Source: Candidatus Omnitrophota bacterium
GTDB lineage: Bacteria > Omnitrophota > Omnitrophia > Omnitrophales > JACROU01
DNA length: 64,000 bases
Assembly (NCBI GenBank): GCA_029261035.1
Contig: JAJDCD010000008.1
Span: 62,001 to 126,000, forward strand
Reading direction: 5' to 3'
Shown here in pieces: positions 1-12,500 of this stretch (positions within the stretch are counted from its first letter, which is position 1; every line of letters begins with the position of its first letter). Under the pieces are notes generated by a model, which saw only the letters and a program-made list of their open reading frames with translations, was not told where the DNA came from and made no database searches. Made by a program: the position numbers and the translations under genes.

Positions 1-1
1 A

Positions 2-211
2 GACATCGTTATTGGCCCAGAAAATGGCCCGCAAATGTACAACGAATTAGTCCACAAGGGCTTCGATCCCGAAATTCCCGTCATATTCCTATCTGGGCTC
101 TTAGAAGACCGGCCACCTTCTTACAGTTACGAAGGCCGAAAAACATCTCTCCTCGGAAAACCCTTTGACCCCAAAAAGCTAGTAGAAGAAATCAATAACC
201 TAATCAAATAG
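2..211 (+). CDS. Response regulator receiver domain, C-terminal part (5' truncated)
   Basis: The reading frame is open from base 2 to a TAG stop and gives 69 residues; the start lies outside the window. The visible part looks like the second half of a CheY-like receiver domain. A hydrophobic strand (PVIFLSG) is followed by an LGKPF segment, which carries the conserved lysine-proline, and then by a closing helix (DPKKLVEEINNLI). The acidic phosphorylation pocket is not in the window. The protein ends right after the receiver fold, so the receiver is either a stand-alone protein or the C-terminal domain of a hybrid sensor kinase. It is the only plus-strand gene seen here and it converges with the giant gene at 551-19954. 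Confidence 0.75.
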   Translation, partial: DIVIGPENGPQMYNELVHKGFDPEIPVIFLSGLLEDRPPSYSYEGRKTSLLGKPFDPKKLVEEINNLIK

Positions 212-222
212 ACTCTAGCTTT

Positions 223-256
223 CAGCTGTTAGCCATTAGCTTATAGCTAAAACAAA
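223..256 (+). repeat. AGC-rich dispersed repeat, copy 1 (left arm)
   Basis: The core TTAGCCATTAGCTT followed by TAGCT recurs in inverted orientation at 509-542 and, nearly identical, at 55487-55516. Three related copies in 64 kb, all between genes, make this a dispersed repeat rather than chance. Confidence 0.55.
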
Positions 257-266
257 TTCTAATTCC

Positions 267-377
267 GTCATTGCAAGGTATCGAGTCAAGGAGCCGTGGC
301 AATCTCAGAGTTAGGATTCATATTCTTAAACTTATCCCGAGATTGCCACGACTCACTTGTATACGCCTCGCAATGAC
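267..377. repeat. Palindromic intergenic repeat A
   Basis: The left arm 267-306 begins GTCATTGC and ends GTGGCAATCTC. The right arm 339-377 is its approximate reverse complement, beginning GAGATTGCCAC and ending GCAATGAC. The arms are about 40 nt with a 32-nt spacer and would form a long imperfect hairpin. It lies between convergent genes, so it may also help end transcription from either side. Confidence 0.7.
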
Positions 378-394
378 AAAATAATAATACGAGC

Positions 395-495
395 TGTCAT
401 TCCCGAAATCTTTTGTCGGGAAACCATAACACTTACATATTACAGCACCTTTAGCCAAAAACCTGGATCCCCGACACAAACATTCGGGGATGACA
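395..495. repeat. Palindromic intergenic repeat B
   Basis: The outer ends are TGTCATTCCCGAA (395 on) and TTCGGGGATGACA (to 495), which are near-perfect inverted repeats. An internal CTGGATCCCCGA motif lies near 462-474. It is a different family from repeat A beside it but has the same kind of structure. Dispersed palindromes of this GTCATTCCCG/CTGGATCCCCG type are known from other bacterial genomes. Confidence 0.65.
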
Positions 496-508
496 ATTCC
501 ATTTAAAA

Positions 509-542
509 TGTTCTTTAGTTAAAAGCTAACGGCTATTAGCTG
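509..542 (-). repeat. AGC-rich dispersed repeat, copy 2 (right arm, inverted)
   Basis: This is the reverse-complement partner of 223-256, with about 23 of 28 matches after alignment. It ends nine bases before the stop codon of the giant gene. Confidence 0.5.
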
Positions 543-550
543 ATTGCTAT

Positions 551-3500
551 TTACGCTGCTTGTGCAACAAGTCGTTCTGCTTCAATAGATAATCTTAAAT
601 TTTCTAGCAAATCAAAAACAAGATGACTTCCCTCTAATCGAATACCCTTAACACCTAAAGTATCTTCAAACCACTCAGGATGAATCACAACACCATCGCT
701 AGCAACTTTGGCTCTAGCTAAAACTAATTTAAATACAAAGGCAGCTAAACCTTCCCTGATTTCCCCATCCGCCTTTGAGTAACTCGCTGTCATATACTCT
801 TCAGGTATTTTAGATTCCATCTCTCCCCATACGCCCTCAGTCATTATTCCAATTTTCAGACTATCAGAACGATCACTAAAAGTTTGTCTTCTAGCTTGTT
901 TTTTAACAAAGCGAATATTAGTTTTTCCGTGAAGAACAGATCCTTTCCTCATCCATTCTGAAGCTTTAATCCTCTCATCATGATCTCTGGGGTTATATAG
1001 AATATATAACTGATCTCTCTCTTTCATTTGCTGTATCCATTCTGGAAACGACTTCATGAGCCCTTCAAAAGAACTTAAATCTAAAATCACATCTACAACC
1101 TGATCCCCTATAAAAATATCTGAGTAATTCACCTTAATCTGATCCAAATCTCTTCTATCAACACTCCACATCAAAGTTGCTATCTCCATCGCACGAGTGA
1201 GAACCTCAGGCATTTCCCGAGTAGATTGATATAACTGCCAAAAAGAACGTTTATACTCCTTACTTAGCTGAACTCCAAGAGCTGTTTCCAAATATTCAGC
1301 CAATAAAACTTCAGAAGAAAAATCTTCTTGCAGCAAGTGCGTTAACACAACATCCAATGAGAGAGTTTCACCTAAACTTCTGGCCAAGACTTCTCTATCA
1401 AGCCAAGGAGATTCATCTTCTGGCACCACAAGTGTTTCAGAGGATTGACTCACTGCAAAAAATAGCTTGTTCAGTTGTTGAAACAAAACCTCCCAATCAT
1501 CAGCACCATGTCTCTCAAAAACTTCTAATACCTCTTCAATTTTTCTAAAATCTTTATTCATTCCAATCTTTCCCAGAACTAACATCATTTTTCTTTTAGC
1601 TTCTTCAGAAATATCGTTTCTACTAAAGATTATCGTTAGAACCTCTTTTATTTGGGTCTCAATATTTTTTATTTGATTTTCATTAAACTCTAAAGGAATT
1701 TGGTATAAAAAGAAATAAGCTAAAAACAACCATTCTTTTGCTGTAGTGAACAAGTTTAAAAGATCCATACGGATGATATTTCCATTCAATCTTCCCTTAC
1801 TAATACCGCTACTTAAACTATTAAGAATATTTAAATAATTCCCTGGTAAGAATAAAAGAGCCCACTCTTTCTTAAAAAAATAATTATTTAACTCTGAATC
1901 GGATAATAGATAAAATTGGTTTAAAGCATACATCCAATTTTCTTCATTTAAACCTACAAATAATTCTATTAAATCAATATCCGCAAAGAGATTTTTTTCT
2001 GGGTTACTAATAGCCTCAGTAATAATCTTTTTAAATTCTAATGCTTCAAAATGAACAGGCGTTGATCGGGGCATTTTTCGAATCATTTCTAAGTAAATCA
2101 TGATCCAACGTTCTATAAATTTTTCATCCATATTGGGATTTGCTTCTAAAAATGAAAAGAAAACATCCTTATAAACAGCCTGTGTCACAACGGGGTATTT
2201 CAGTTCAAACTCTTCAAATGAGAGTCCTAAACGTTCTGGTAAAATAGACGCTTCATAATCTTCTTCAAACCCTAAACTTTGACCTTGAATAGTTTCAAGA
2301 TTGTTTTTGGTCAATTCAGCTGAAACTCCAATAACCCCGCCCAAACTAGTGGCATCCACAATTTCCCGACCCGATCCACTTAAGCTAGAACTTCCTCCTC
2401 TGGCTCCAGGAGAATAAACACCTTGTATAATATTGGATAAAACTTTCTTCATTGTTTCTGGCAATTTTGAAAGCTCGTTGTCTTTGAGTGAAAAGGAGAA
2501 TTGAGACCCATACACTTCTATCACATCCTCTGTTCCGGTCCCTAAACCTATACCAACATAATCCACAACAGAACCACCGACTCTTCCATTCTTCTTTCTT
2601 AACTCTTCCAAAAAGGCCATTACTTGATCTCTTGTACCCATACCATCTGTAATGACAAATACGTAGTGACGCTCTCCACCTACTTTTTGAATATCTTCCA
2701 TTGATTTAAGAATCGCGCTAAAGTCATCAGTGCCTCCATGAGCACCAATAGATCGGTATAAATCTTCTATTAAATATTCTTTTTCTCTTCGCGTTCCGTA
2801 AGACTGAGGCACCGCATCAGCACCCTCTCTTAAGTCTTCTGGCTCTGTTTTTTGTCCCTTAAAACGCTTATGAAGGTGCGTTGAGCTACCAAAGCCTCGA
2901 ACGGCAAAATCAATACCAAGGTTTTGCAACGTTTCCATAAACACCACAGCTCCTTTAAGGGCGTTGTAACCCGCCATCCCTGCATGGGTGGGTTTATTGG
3001 CCTCAGAGTCTGCTGGAGTCCCTGACATACTGCCACTTTGGTCAATGAGCAGGGTGAATTTAATATCCTTCTTCTGTGGTAACACCTTTTGCTTATAGAA
3101 CCTCATGTCCACAAAGCCTCGAGCCATCGAATTCATTAACCGCCTAATATCAATGCGGCCTTTTTTCATTCCCGTAACTTCTTTAGGTCTTAAGGAGTTT
3201 TGAATCAAATCTCTTAAGTAGCCCGTTAAAGTCATAATAGTTCCTCCTAACCAACCCATCAGGTTGTCTCTTAGAGACCTAGGCTCGTTAATAGAAGCAT
3301 CTTTCATAGCATCTTGGTAATCTGTAGAATCTTCTTTAGTTCTATCTTTGGCATTTCCTGCAGCACCTTTTTTAATTTCATCTACTATCTTTGATTTATC
3401 TTTTTCTCCCAAAGCTTCCCAAATCTTTTTCCAATCCTTATCTGAAATTTTCTTTTTGCGCTTATCTTTAATTTTCCCTTCCACTGTCGCTCCCTCGCCT

Positions 3501-6500
3501 GAAGAATCTCCTGTAGAAGGTTGCTCAGGCATATCCCCTTCAATAATTAAATCTCCTTTAATTGTGATCTTTCCTTTGCTCGGTTTCCCTCCAGGAGGAG
3601 CTCCTGGCCCTATATGAACATCTCCTTCGATAATAAGGTCTCCATCCCCAGACTCTCCTTCACCCTCTCCCTGCCCTTGCCCTTGACCTTGACCTTGACC
3701 CTGCCCTTGACCACCCTTACCTTTATCTTTTTTCTGATTTTCCTGAGCATCTCGAACAGCCCATTTATAAACAACGGGCATAACAATGTCTTTGATCATC
3801 TCACCTTGTTCACGAGCTAATTCTATTATTTTCACGTCCCCCTCTCTAAGTTCCGACTGAAAACGAGGAAGTCCTACATCGTCAAAGGTAACCGGAATCT
3901 TCGCGAATACACTTCTCATTTGTGCTCGTTGATATTTACCTAGAATTTCATCTCTGTCTCCACCTTTATAGTGGTATCGATCCTTATCCCATGTCCCAAA
4001 AACTCCCGTAGCCAACAATTTCTCAACATCCTTTCTAAGGTCCGCATCCTTCTCACCAATAATTTCTAAAATTCTTGGGAACTTATCCTTAGAATCATCA
4101 AAATCTCCTCTTTTTGCTAACCACAACATTAGATTACTTAAGATGGATGAATAACTATGGTCTGTCTTAAATAGCTGTTCAACATCTTCCGTCCTAAACA
4201 CAGCCTCATCATTCATTCGTTTCAAAAAACGTGCGGCTCCTTTAAAACGTAATTTTGCCCAGTTCTCTATTCGACCATCTTCAATTATGTTGAATACGGT
4301 AGCTCCTAAAGATGTATCTTTTAGAAATTCATAAAAAAGAGAAGAGTACCAAGTAGCATAGCGATGCATTGCTTCATGAATCGCTGTTCCTAGTACAGAC
4401 TCTAAACTTTCCTCCATTAGAGCGCTTGCCGGAACAATCACCATGTTTTTACCTCTGTTAAATGCCCAATTCGCATCTTTTCCTGTTCTCACTTCTACAT
4501 TCACTGTTCCTTTACTTACAGTTTCAAATGCTTGAACAAATATTTCAGCACGCTGTTCAGCACCCATCAACTTCCACCGACTGTCATCCGGTAAATCTTC
4601 TAATTCATCTGCATTTTCTAATTCTTGGAAGGGGCGGTCACTCAAGACATCCATAGAAGCCATAAGCACCTCTTCTGGGTCCTTTAATGAACTCGATTCT
4701 GAATCTAATGAAGTCATAGAAGGCTGAATCATTTGAGGCTCTAATTCCGATCTCTGTTCAGGACTTTTAGGATCTGAAGGCTCTTCTAAAAGAACAACAT
4801 CTTCTTGCTCATCCAAATTAATTTCTTTGGACTGAACCAGTTTAAGTACACGTCCCACCAAAGACTGAATTCCTCCTAACATTATTTGATACATCTCATC
4901 CCTTCTTCGTTGACTCCGAACCCAAACTTCTCTAAAACGACTCCTTAAAGCTGGAGACAACCCTACGCGCCCTGCATTCATCCCTGTACGACCTTCTGCA
5001 GGGTTCATTGTCCCAAACAATCTAAAATTAGGGTGGATATTTACATAAACACCTCCTTTTTCCAATATGCTCATCGTCCCACGATCAAAATATTCATTCA
5101 AAACTTCAATAACACCTGCATCAGCCATGTTAATTTCTTCTAATACAAGAGCATACCCTCTTTCCATTGCTTGAATTAATACTCCTTTTTTAAATTCCAT
5201 AGTCCCTGTGGATTCATCTAAAACAAAACTCCCTATCAAACTTTCAATCGTAGCCGCTCCTAAGGATACGGACATATAAGGCCAATAAAGTTCACGAGCA
5301 ATGTCCCCAATCATTTCTGTTTTTCCACCACCCGAATGCCCTGTTAGGAGTACAGGCTTTGATTTATGAATCTCCACAGTCGAACCTTCACTATCTCTTA
5401 CCTTTACAGTGCCTCCATCTCTAAAACCTTTTAATATTTGAGACCTCACATTACCCATAGATTTAATTTCCACCAATTTATCAATACGCTCTGCTTGAGA
5501 ACGGAAATACTTGTCTATAACAGATTCTAAAATCAATTTATTCTCAGGAAGGTTTTGCAACATACCACCATAGAACTCTGAAATTATTTTTTTGTACCTT
5601 TCCTTCAAAGGAAGGTCACTATCCCTATCACGAACGGCTTCATCCATGACACGAGTCATAGAGCTGTCATCAATGGGGTTTAATCGGCCGCCTTCGTTTG
5701 AAACAAAAACCCCTTCCTGAATTAAAGCATTCACCTCAATATGGAAGGAATTTAACATATCATTTAAGTCTAATTTCTTTACCTTTACTCCATTTAACTC
5801 AATCCACTCCCCTAAATCATTTTGAGTTTGTCGAATTTTATAACCATCTATGTAAATATCTTCAAAAGCAACAACAGGCTTCAGATTACTAGTGACCGCT
5901 TTAGATGCTCTGCGAAAATCACTCATTTCAAGGGTTTTTGAACCCCTTTCAAAAAACAGTCTATTCCCTTCAATTAACTCTAAGCTGAAAGTTTGAAACC
6001 TTTCTAAAAAAGTCTTTTCATCCCCATCTCCACTAGACTCTTTTCGAAACATCAATCCAAAAGCTTGATTCGTTGAAAGAAAAAAGTCAGGGTTGACTGC
6101 TCTTAATTTCTCCTCCTGACTTTCAAGGTACCGAAATTTTAAATCTGGATCAACATCACTTTTTGAGTCATCCCATTCAATACTTCTTAGTAAATTCAAG
6201 GCCCCTTCTACTTCTAACGCAAAATTAGCTGCTTGTTTTTCAATAATTTCTTCAATTGATACTTCAGCTCTACCATCATCCGATTTCATTACTTCTTGAA
6301 AAGCATTATTATTTTCTAAACTTTCATCGAAAGACTGAATTAAGAAACGCTCAAATAAAGCATTAAGTTTATTGATATTATTATTGCGGAACGGGTCATC
6401 TGAATTTGTTTGTGATAATAATCCATAATATTCTTGATATCCTGTCTTAAGAATTAAATCAAACAAAGACTCTTCTTCAGACCCTTCTTTAGAATATTGC

Positions 6501-9500
6501 AAAGCATCATGAATAATTCTTTCTAAATTGCGAATAGAAAAACGGTATGATTGATCTGCATTAAAAGAGTCAAAGTACCCCTGCATACTCTTTTTATTCA
6601 ACTCTATTTGAAATTTCACAAACTCCCCTAATTGACGATATCGAATACCTTTTTTTGATAAATCATACTTTTTCATTAAAATTATGGTCATTTCTTCAAC
6701 GCTCATGTCTCTAACGTGATGAATCTCAAAACGATTCATAAACGCTTCACTCATTCGATTTCGCCCCACATAATTAGACGGATTTCCACTCACAATAAGC
6801 TGAAACCCTTCACCTGGATAAATCTTCTTACCTTGAAACTCCACATACCCTAATGTTAATAGCTGATAAAGCACTCCTATAGATTCTTCATTCGCTAAAT
6901 TTACTTCATCTAATAAAACAACATCTCCACGCTCGTACGCCTCCAAAAAAGCTCCTTTTTTAAAAATTAGCTCAATTCCAGTCAGCCCGTTAATAAGTAA
7001 AACAGAAAGGTCCAAAAGCTTTTTCTTAGCATTTAAATCAATTCCTCTAACCCCTGATCTCAGCAAATACTTTAAAATATACAACTCAATCAATTGCTCA
7101 CTAGTGGTTTCTTTGGGTATCAAATCTCTTAAATGAAGCCTCATTTCATCTTCTGATATTTTAAGTTTTTTTAACGCCCTTTCTAAGCGGACATACTCTT
7201 TCTTCTCTAAGGCTTCCAGCAACACTTCCGTTGCTTTCCCTTCATCCATATCTATTTCTACAGGATGAAAACTACCGAACAAGTCATATTCATCCGTACG
7301 TCGGTTCATCTGAATTCTTGTCAGACGATTTCCTGACACATGAGCCACCAACTCAGCCATGGTCGATTTTCCACCAGCAGTTTCCCCCAACAACATGAGC
7401 GGATGATATTTTTTTCCATTAAATTTCGTTATAGTGACGCCGCTTCCGTGCTCCATCACATCCATTATTTGCGACATCAAAGCCTTACTTTCCTCTGTTA
7501 AAATAAATCCCCTTTCTTTTAAGACAACTTTTTCAAGACGGGCAACGACTTTGGAGCCACGAGAAACAACCCAAACATCACCTTCATCCTTCCATTCAAA
7601 AAAAGGAGAACCCAAATCTAAATCAGATGCAACATCCTTTTTAAAGACACTCCTATCGTCATCGTTGTTTAGCCTTAAATAATAGATTCTATTAACAGCA
7701 TGTCTCAAGGCTTCGTCTTCAGAAACTCCATTTTGAATATCTCTAGAAATTACATCCACAATCCTGGAGACATCTCTTAAACTAGTAACATACCCTTCAT
7801 TATTTTGAGTCCCTATCCTTCCTTCTTCCAAAGCTTTTTCAAATCCAGAGTAAATAGTGTAAATACGATTAACAATAGAGGAACTCACATTCGTTTGCCG
7901 ATTGGAGAATTTTTTAAGAATAATATCTTGAACTTCTTTTTTAGATTTTTTATGAGAAACCCACACTTCATTAAATCGACTGCGAATAGCAGGCGACAAA
8001 CCTACACGACCGCCACTAGCACTACTAATTCCCTGTTCCGGATTCATTGTTGCAAATAATCGGAAATTAGGATGTATCTTTACTTTTTCACCTGTCAAAG
8101 GATTTGTAAAAGTACCTTCATCAAAATATTCATTTAAAATTTCAATTAATCCAGACGTAGCCATATTCACTTCTTCAATAACAAAAATCGCACCCTCTTC
8201 CATTGCCTGAATCAAAGCTCCAGGAACGTAATGCATTCTTTTAGTGTCTTCCTCCATTTCAAAGCCACCCACCAAACTTTCTAAATTAGCATTACCAAAA
8301 GAAATACTTCGGTACTTCCAACGCAAGCGGCGAGCCAAATCTCCAATCATTTCCGTCTTTCCACCTCCTGTTTGTCCCACGAGCATCACTGTAGACTTAG
8401 GGTCCATAAGTCCTTTAGCAATTGCATATTGAATTCGGTTCGTTTCTTTGCCTTCAGCAAGCTCTTCAATAATATCCGCCTCACTCGAGCCCTTTGGAAG
8501 ATCATCATAAGATCTTGTAGGAATAAATAGATCACCCATCCTTAACCCTTTGGGTGTATTTTCTTTCTGAGGAGATTCTGGCACTTCAAATTTAGGGAAA
8601 TATTCTGCGGAAGTAAATAATACTTCAAGACGTTTAATATCTTCATCATCTCGACCTAAGATACTGCGGTAATTCATATAAGCTTCTCTTAGTAAAATCT
8701 GAGGCGAAGGAGGGGATGAATCGCTAGAAACCAATACCATCTGAGTATCTTTAACGATTTTCTTTATATTTCTTAATGTAAATTGATATGCTTTAGATGG
8801 ATCCGAAGAATCCATATTAGAAAACTCCCCTTCCCGTATAGCTCTATTTACTTCCTTTTGAAATAAAGCTAAACGCTTAAAAGCACTTTCTAAACCCAAA
8901 CTATATTGCTCCCATTCCCAGACGCTCGTGTTTTTAATTTCACTCGATATAATTTCCGTCATCTCTTCAGGTGTCATATTCGGAATATGATGAATTTCAA
9001 ATCGGTTCATCATAGCCTCTCCTAACTGATTTCTACCTGCATAGGTTGCTGGATTTGCAGTTGCAATAAATTTAAAACCCTTAGCCGGTCTGATTTTTTG
9101 AATTTTCTTAGTTTGCCTATCATAATACTCCACATAGCCCAAGGTTAATAATTGATACAAAACACCCAACACTTCAGGGCTAGCCAAATTGATCTCGTCT
9201 AAAACGACAACATCTCCATTTTTGATAGACTTAAGCAAACGACCTTCTCTAAATTCAAGGTCTATATTCATAGACCCATTTTTTAAAATAAATGCGACAT
9301 TCATAACCTTTCTTCTAGCAGCTTTTTTCTCTTGTGACTCTGTTCCAGATAAAGCATTTCCCAACCAACCTTTAAGCTCCTCCATCGTCTCCATATCAAT
9401 TTCGTCTTTAGCCTGATACAAAGCTGTTTTAGATGAAGCTCTTCTAATTTGATCTACATCCATCTCCCCATGTTTCAATAGACTCATACTTTTTCTTAAC

Positions 9501-12500
9501 TTCACCCAATCCTTGCGACTCATTGAGTTCATCAATATTCTATACGCTTCCTCAAAAGACAAGTCCACTTCTCTTGGCTCATAACTTCCAAAAAGATCCA
9601 ATTCATCTATTCGCTCATTCATCTGAATTCGGGTATAACTCTGCCCCAAAAGATTGACAGCTGCATATTTCGCTAGAGAACTTTTACCTCCTGCAGTTTC
9701 TCCCATCAAAAGAGTTGGATTAAATTTATGAGCCTCAACGTCATTCGATGAAAGAGATAGTGTGGCTAAAAGACTCATTAAATTAGCTTTTGTTTGTGGA
9801 CTTTCAACTAATTGAGAATCTTTCACAATCACATTCAACCTTCTTTCAATCTCTTCCTCTGATAACGCAACATCGCTTTCTTCTATAATTTGTTGCCTCA
9901 AACTTTTGCTTAATTGACTCAAATCAAATTGAGCAACTTTTACTCTTACTTTATTGTGAATTCCATAAACATTAAGAGCTCTATTCTCCCCACTCTCCAC
10001 TACTTCATAATTCAACGAGTCTAAATTAACATTCTCTATACCTATGTTTGGGAATAAGGTTTCCAAGAGTTCTCCATCACTTTTTTCAAAAATACGGGAC
10101 TGGTACACTCTTTTAATCGCTAAGGATAATGCCACATTCTCAGATTGGTTGAGCTCTTGAATCCCGTAGCTCATACCATAGATAATTCTTGTTAAATCTC
10201 TAATACTTGTATAGTAAATATCAGATAAACGATTGCCGAAGAATCTTTTGTAATTTAAATAAAAATCAACAATACGTTCCACGGTTTTCTTTTCAATATT
10301 CTGAATCGCATTTTCACCCATGAGACCTTTTTGCTGAAACCTACCCTCAACAATTTCAATCAATTCTGAGCGAGTTTTTTCATGAGGAACCCAAACTTCT
10401 CTAAATCTATTTCTTAATGCCGGAGATAAGCTCACCCTTCCCGTATTCTCTCCAGAAACTCCTTCGATCGGATTCATTGTTGCCATCAACCTAAAATTAT
10501 GATGGATATTAACTCGCTCTCCTGTAAAAGGATTTGTAAAAGTCCCTTCATCAAAATACTCGTTTAAAATTTCTAATATGCCAGACTTAGCCATATTTAA
10601 CTCTTCCAGAACAAGTATATTCCCTTCTTCCATTGCTTGAATTAAGATCCCTGGACGATAAATAAATCGATGTTCCGCACGATCATATTCCATGGTTCCT
10701 ATTAAGGTTTCTAAAGTAGCATCTCCCAAAGATACAGAGATATAATCCCAATTTAACTTATAAGCCAAATCGGCTATCATTTCACTTTTTCCACCTCCCG
10801 ATTGCCCCACCATTAAAACGGGCTCATTACGCCTAAGACCCTTTGCAATTTGGTACTGAATAGCCTTTGTAGATGACGTCTGGATCAAAGGTGGCACGAC
10901 TCTTTCCGTTGGCTCTTCTGAATTAACCTGCGTAGAAATTCCTCCAATAACGAGTGATTCCGACTCTATATACTCGTAATCATCAAATTGAGTTAAGGAA
11001 GTCTCAATCATTTCATCAAAATCCTTAATCGTAAGGCCCAAATGAACCGAAAAAATAGTACGAATATTCTGAAAATCCGAATCTCCAGGAATTAGCCTCT
11101 GTCTTTTCCCTCCTTCAACTTCAGGATCTTCAATTTCTATTGTCTTACCCGAAAGATCTTCCATGCTATCTAAGTACCGTGGAGAACGAATTAAAATATT
11201 GGCATACTCACGATAAGCAGCAGTAATCCATACCTGTTCATCAATGACAACTCCTTGCTCCTTTAGCTCTTTAACATCTTGATAAATTCTCAACAAATTT
11301 CTCATAGTAAAAACATAATTAGCATCCCTACCCATCCTAGGAAAGGAACCACTTAGCAATTTGCTGTTAATTGTATTTTGTATAGCCGCTAAATATTTAA
11401 TTAAATCTTGGTTGACTCCAAATTCTTCCTTTAAAACCTGGTCAGGATCTCTGCCAAGATAATCTCGACTCACTAAGCCTTTAATAATATTTGCCATCTC
11501 ATAATCAGGTATGGAGTCAATATTTAATATTTCAAAACGGTTCATAAATGCTTCACTCATTCTATTTCTACCTTCATAACTAGATGGGTTTGCTGTAGCC
11601 ATAAGACGAGCTATCTTACCAGCCTCACCTTCTATAACCTTTCCATTGTATTCAATATATCCTAAAGTTAACATTTGATACAAAACACCCAACATTTCTT
11701 CATTCGCCAAATTAACTTCATCCAACAGAATCAAATCGCCCCTTCGATAAGCATCTAAAAATCTTCCTTCTTGATAAACAAGTCCTACTTCATTGTTTAA
11801 TATATAAGCTAATGATTTAATTTTTCTTATTTCATCCCAAGCTTTTGTTCCTTTTTTAATACTGTCTTCACCTTGTTTTAAGTAATGAGAGCTTTGTCCA
11901 GTATAAATTGAAAGTAATTTTTTTATTTTATTAACCACCCACTCATTTTGATCTTTTAAACTCAGAGTTGTGATTCGCTCTCTTTCTAAAGGACTGGATA
12001 CAAACGCTTGAATAAAATCACCTCTTTTGCCTATCTTCATTCGAACCAAAGCATCCTCTAATGCATTTAGGTTATTACTCTCTAAGGCTTCTCTAATTAC
12101 TTTATCCGCATCCTGTAAAGAAATTTTTATTTCTCTAGGTTGAAACGAGCCAAACAAATCAAATTCATCCGTTCTCTGATTCACCTGAATTCGAGTAAAG
12201 CCCACATTTAAAATATGAGAAACAATACTCGCCACGGTTGTCTTTCCCCCCGAAGTGACACCAAACTCCAAAACGGGATTAAACTTCTCATCTTCTCCAC
12301 CGTCTAGACCTTGAAGAACATGGGCAATTTGTCTTTTTGTTGTTTCATTCAAAATCACTTGGGGAAAAGCCTCTGATATAGGAACGGATATCATTCCAGA
12401 GTAAAGTAAGCGCTTCTCTTTTGGGACAATTTCACGCACTTCAAAACGATACTGATCATTACCCTCATCATCTTGATCAACGATTCGCACTGTTTTTTGG

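Larger units (their letters stand above)
223..542. mobile_element. MITE-like block: 34-bp terminal inverted repeats around two palindromes
   Basis: The 339-bp gene-free gap between the response-regulator stop (211) and the giant gene stop (551) is almost filled by a nested inverted-repeat structure. The outer arms are 223-256 and 509-542. The first 28 positions of one arm match the reverse complement of the other at about 23 places. Inside lie two different palindromic repeats (267-377 and 395-495). No ORF or transposase is present. The layout suggests a non-autonomous element, or a nest of repeats inserted at a convergent gene boundary. No target-site duplication was established. Confidence 0.45.

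Noticed and set aside
3640-3720. Tandem GACCTT/GCCCTT-like DNA repeat, at first sight a possible minisatellite or CRISPR-like array
   Set aside because: It is the coding sequence of the Gly-Gln/Gly-Glu low-complexity linker in giant protein 1; units are 6 bp with no spacers.
3348-3820. Plus-strand reading frames opposite the linker of giant gene 1
   Set aside because: They are antisense shadows of the biased Gly-Gln and Pro-rich codons and have no ribosome-binding site or recognisable protein.
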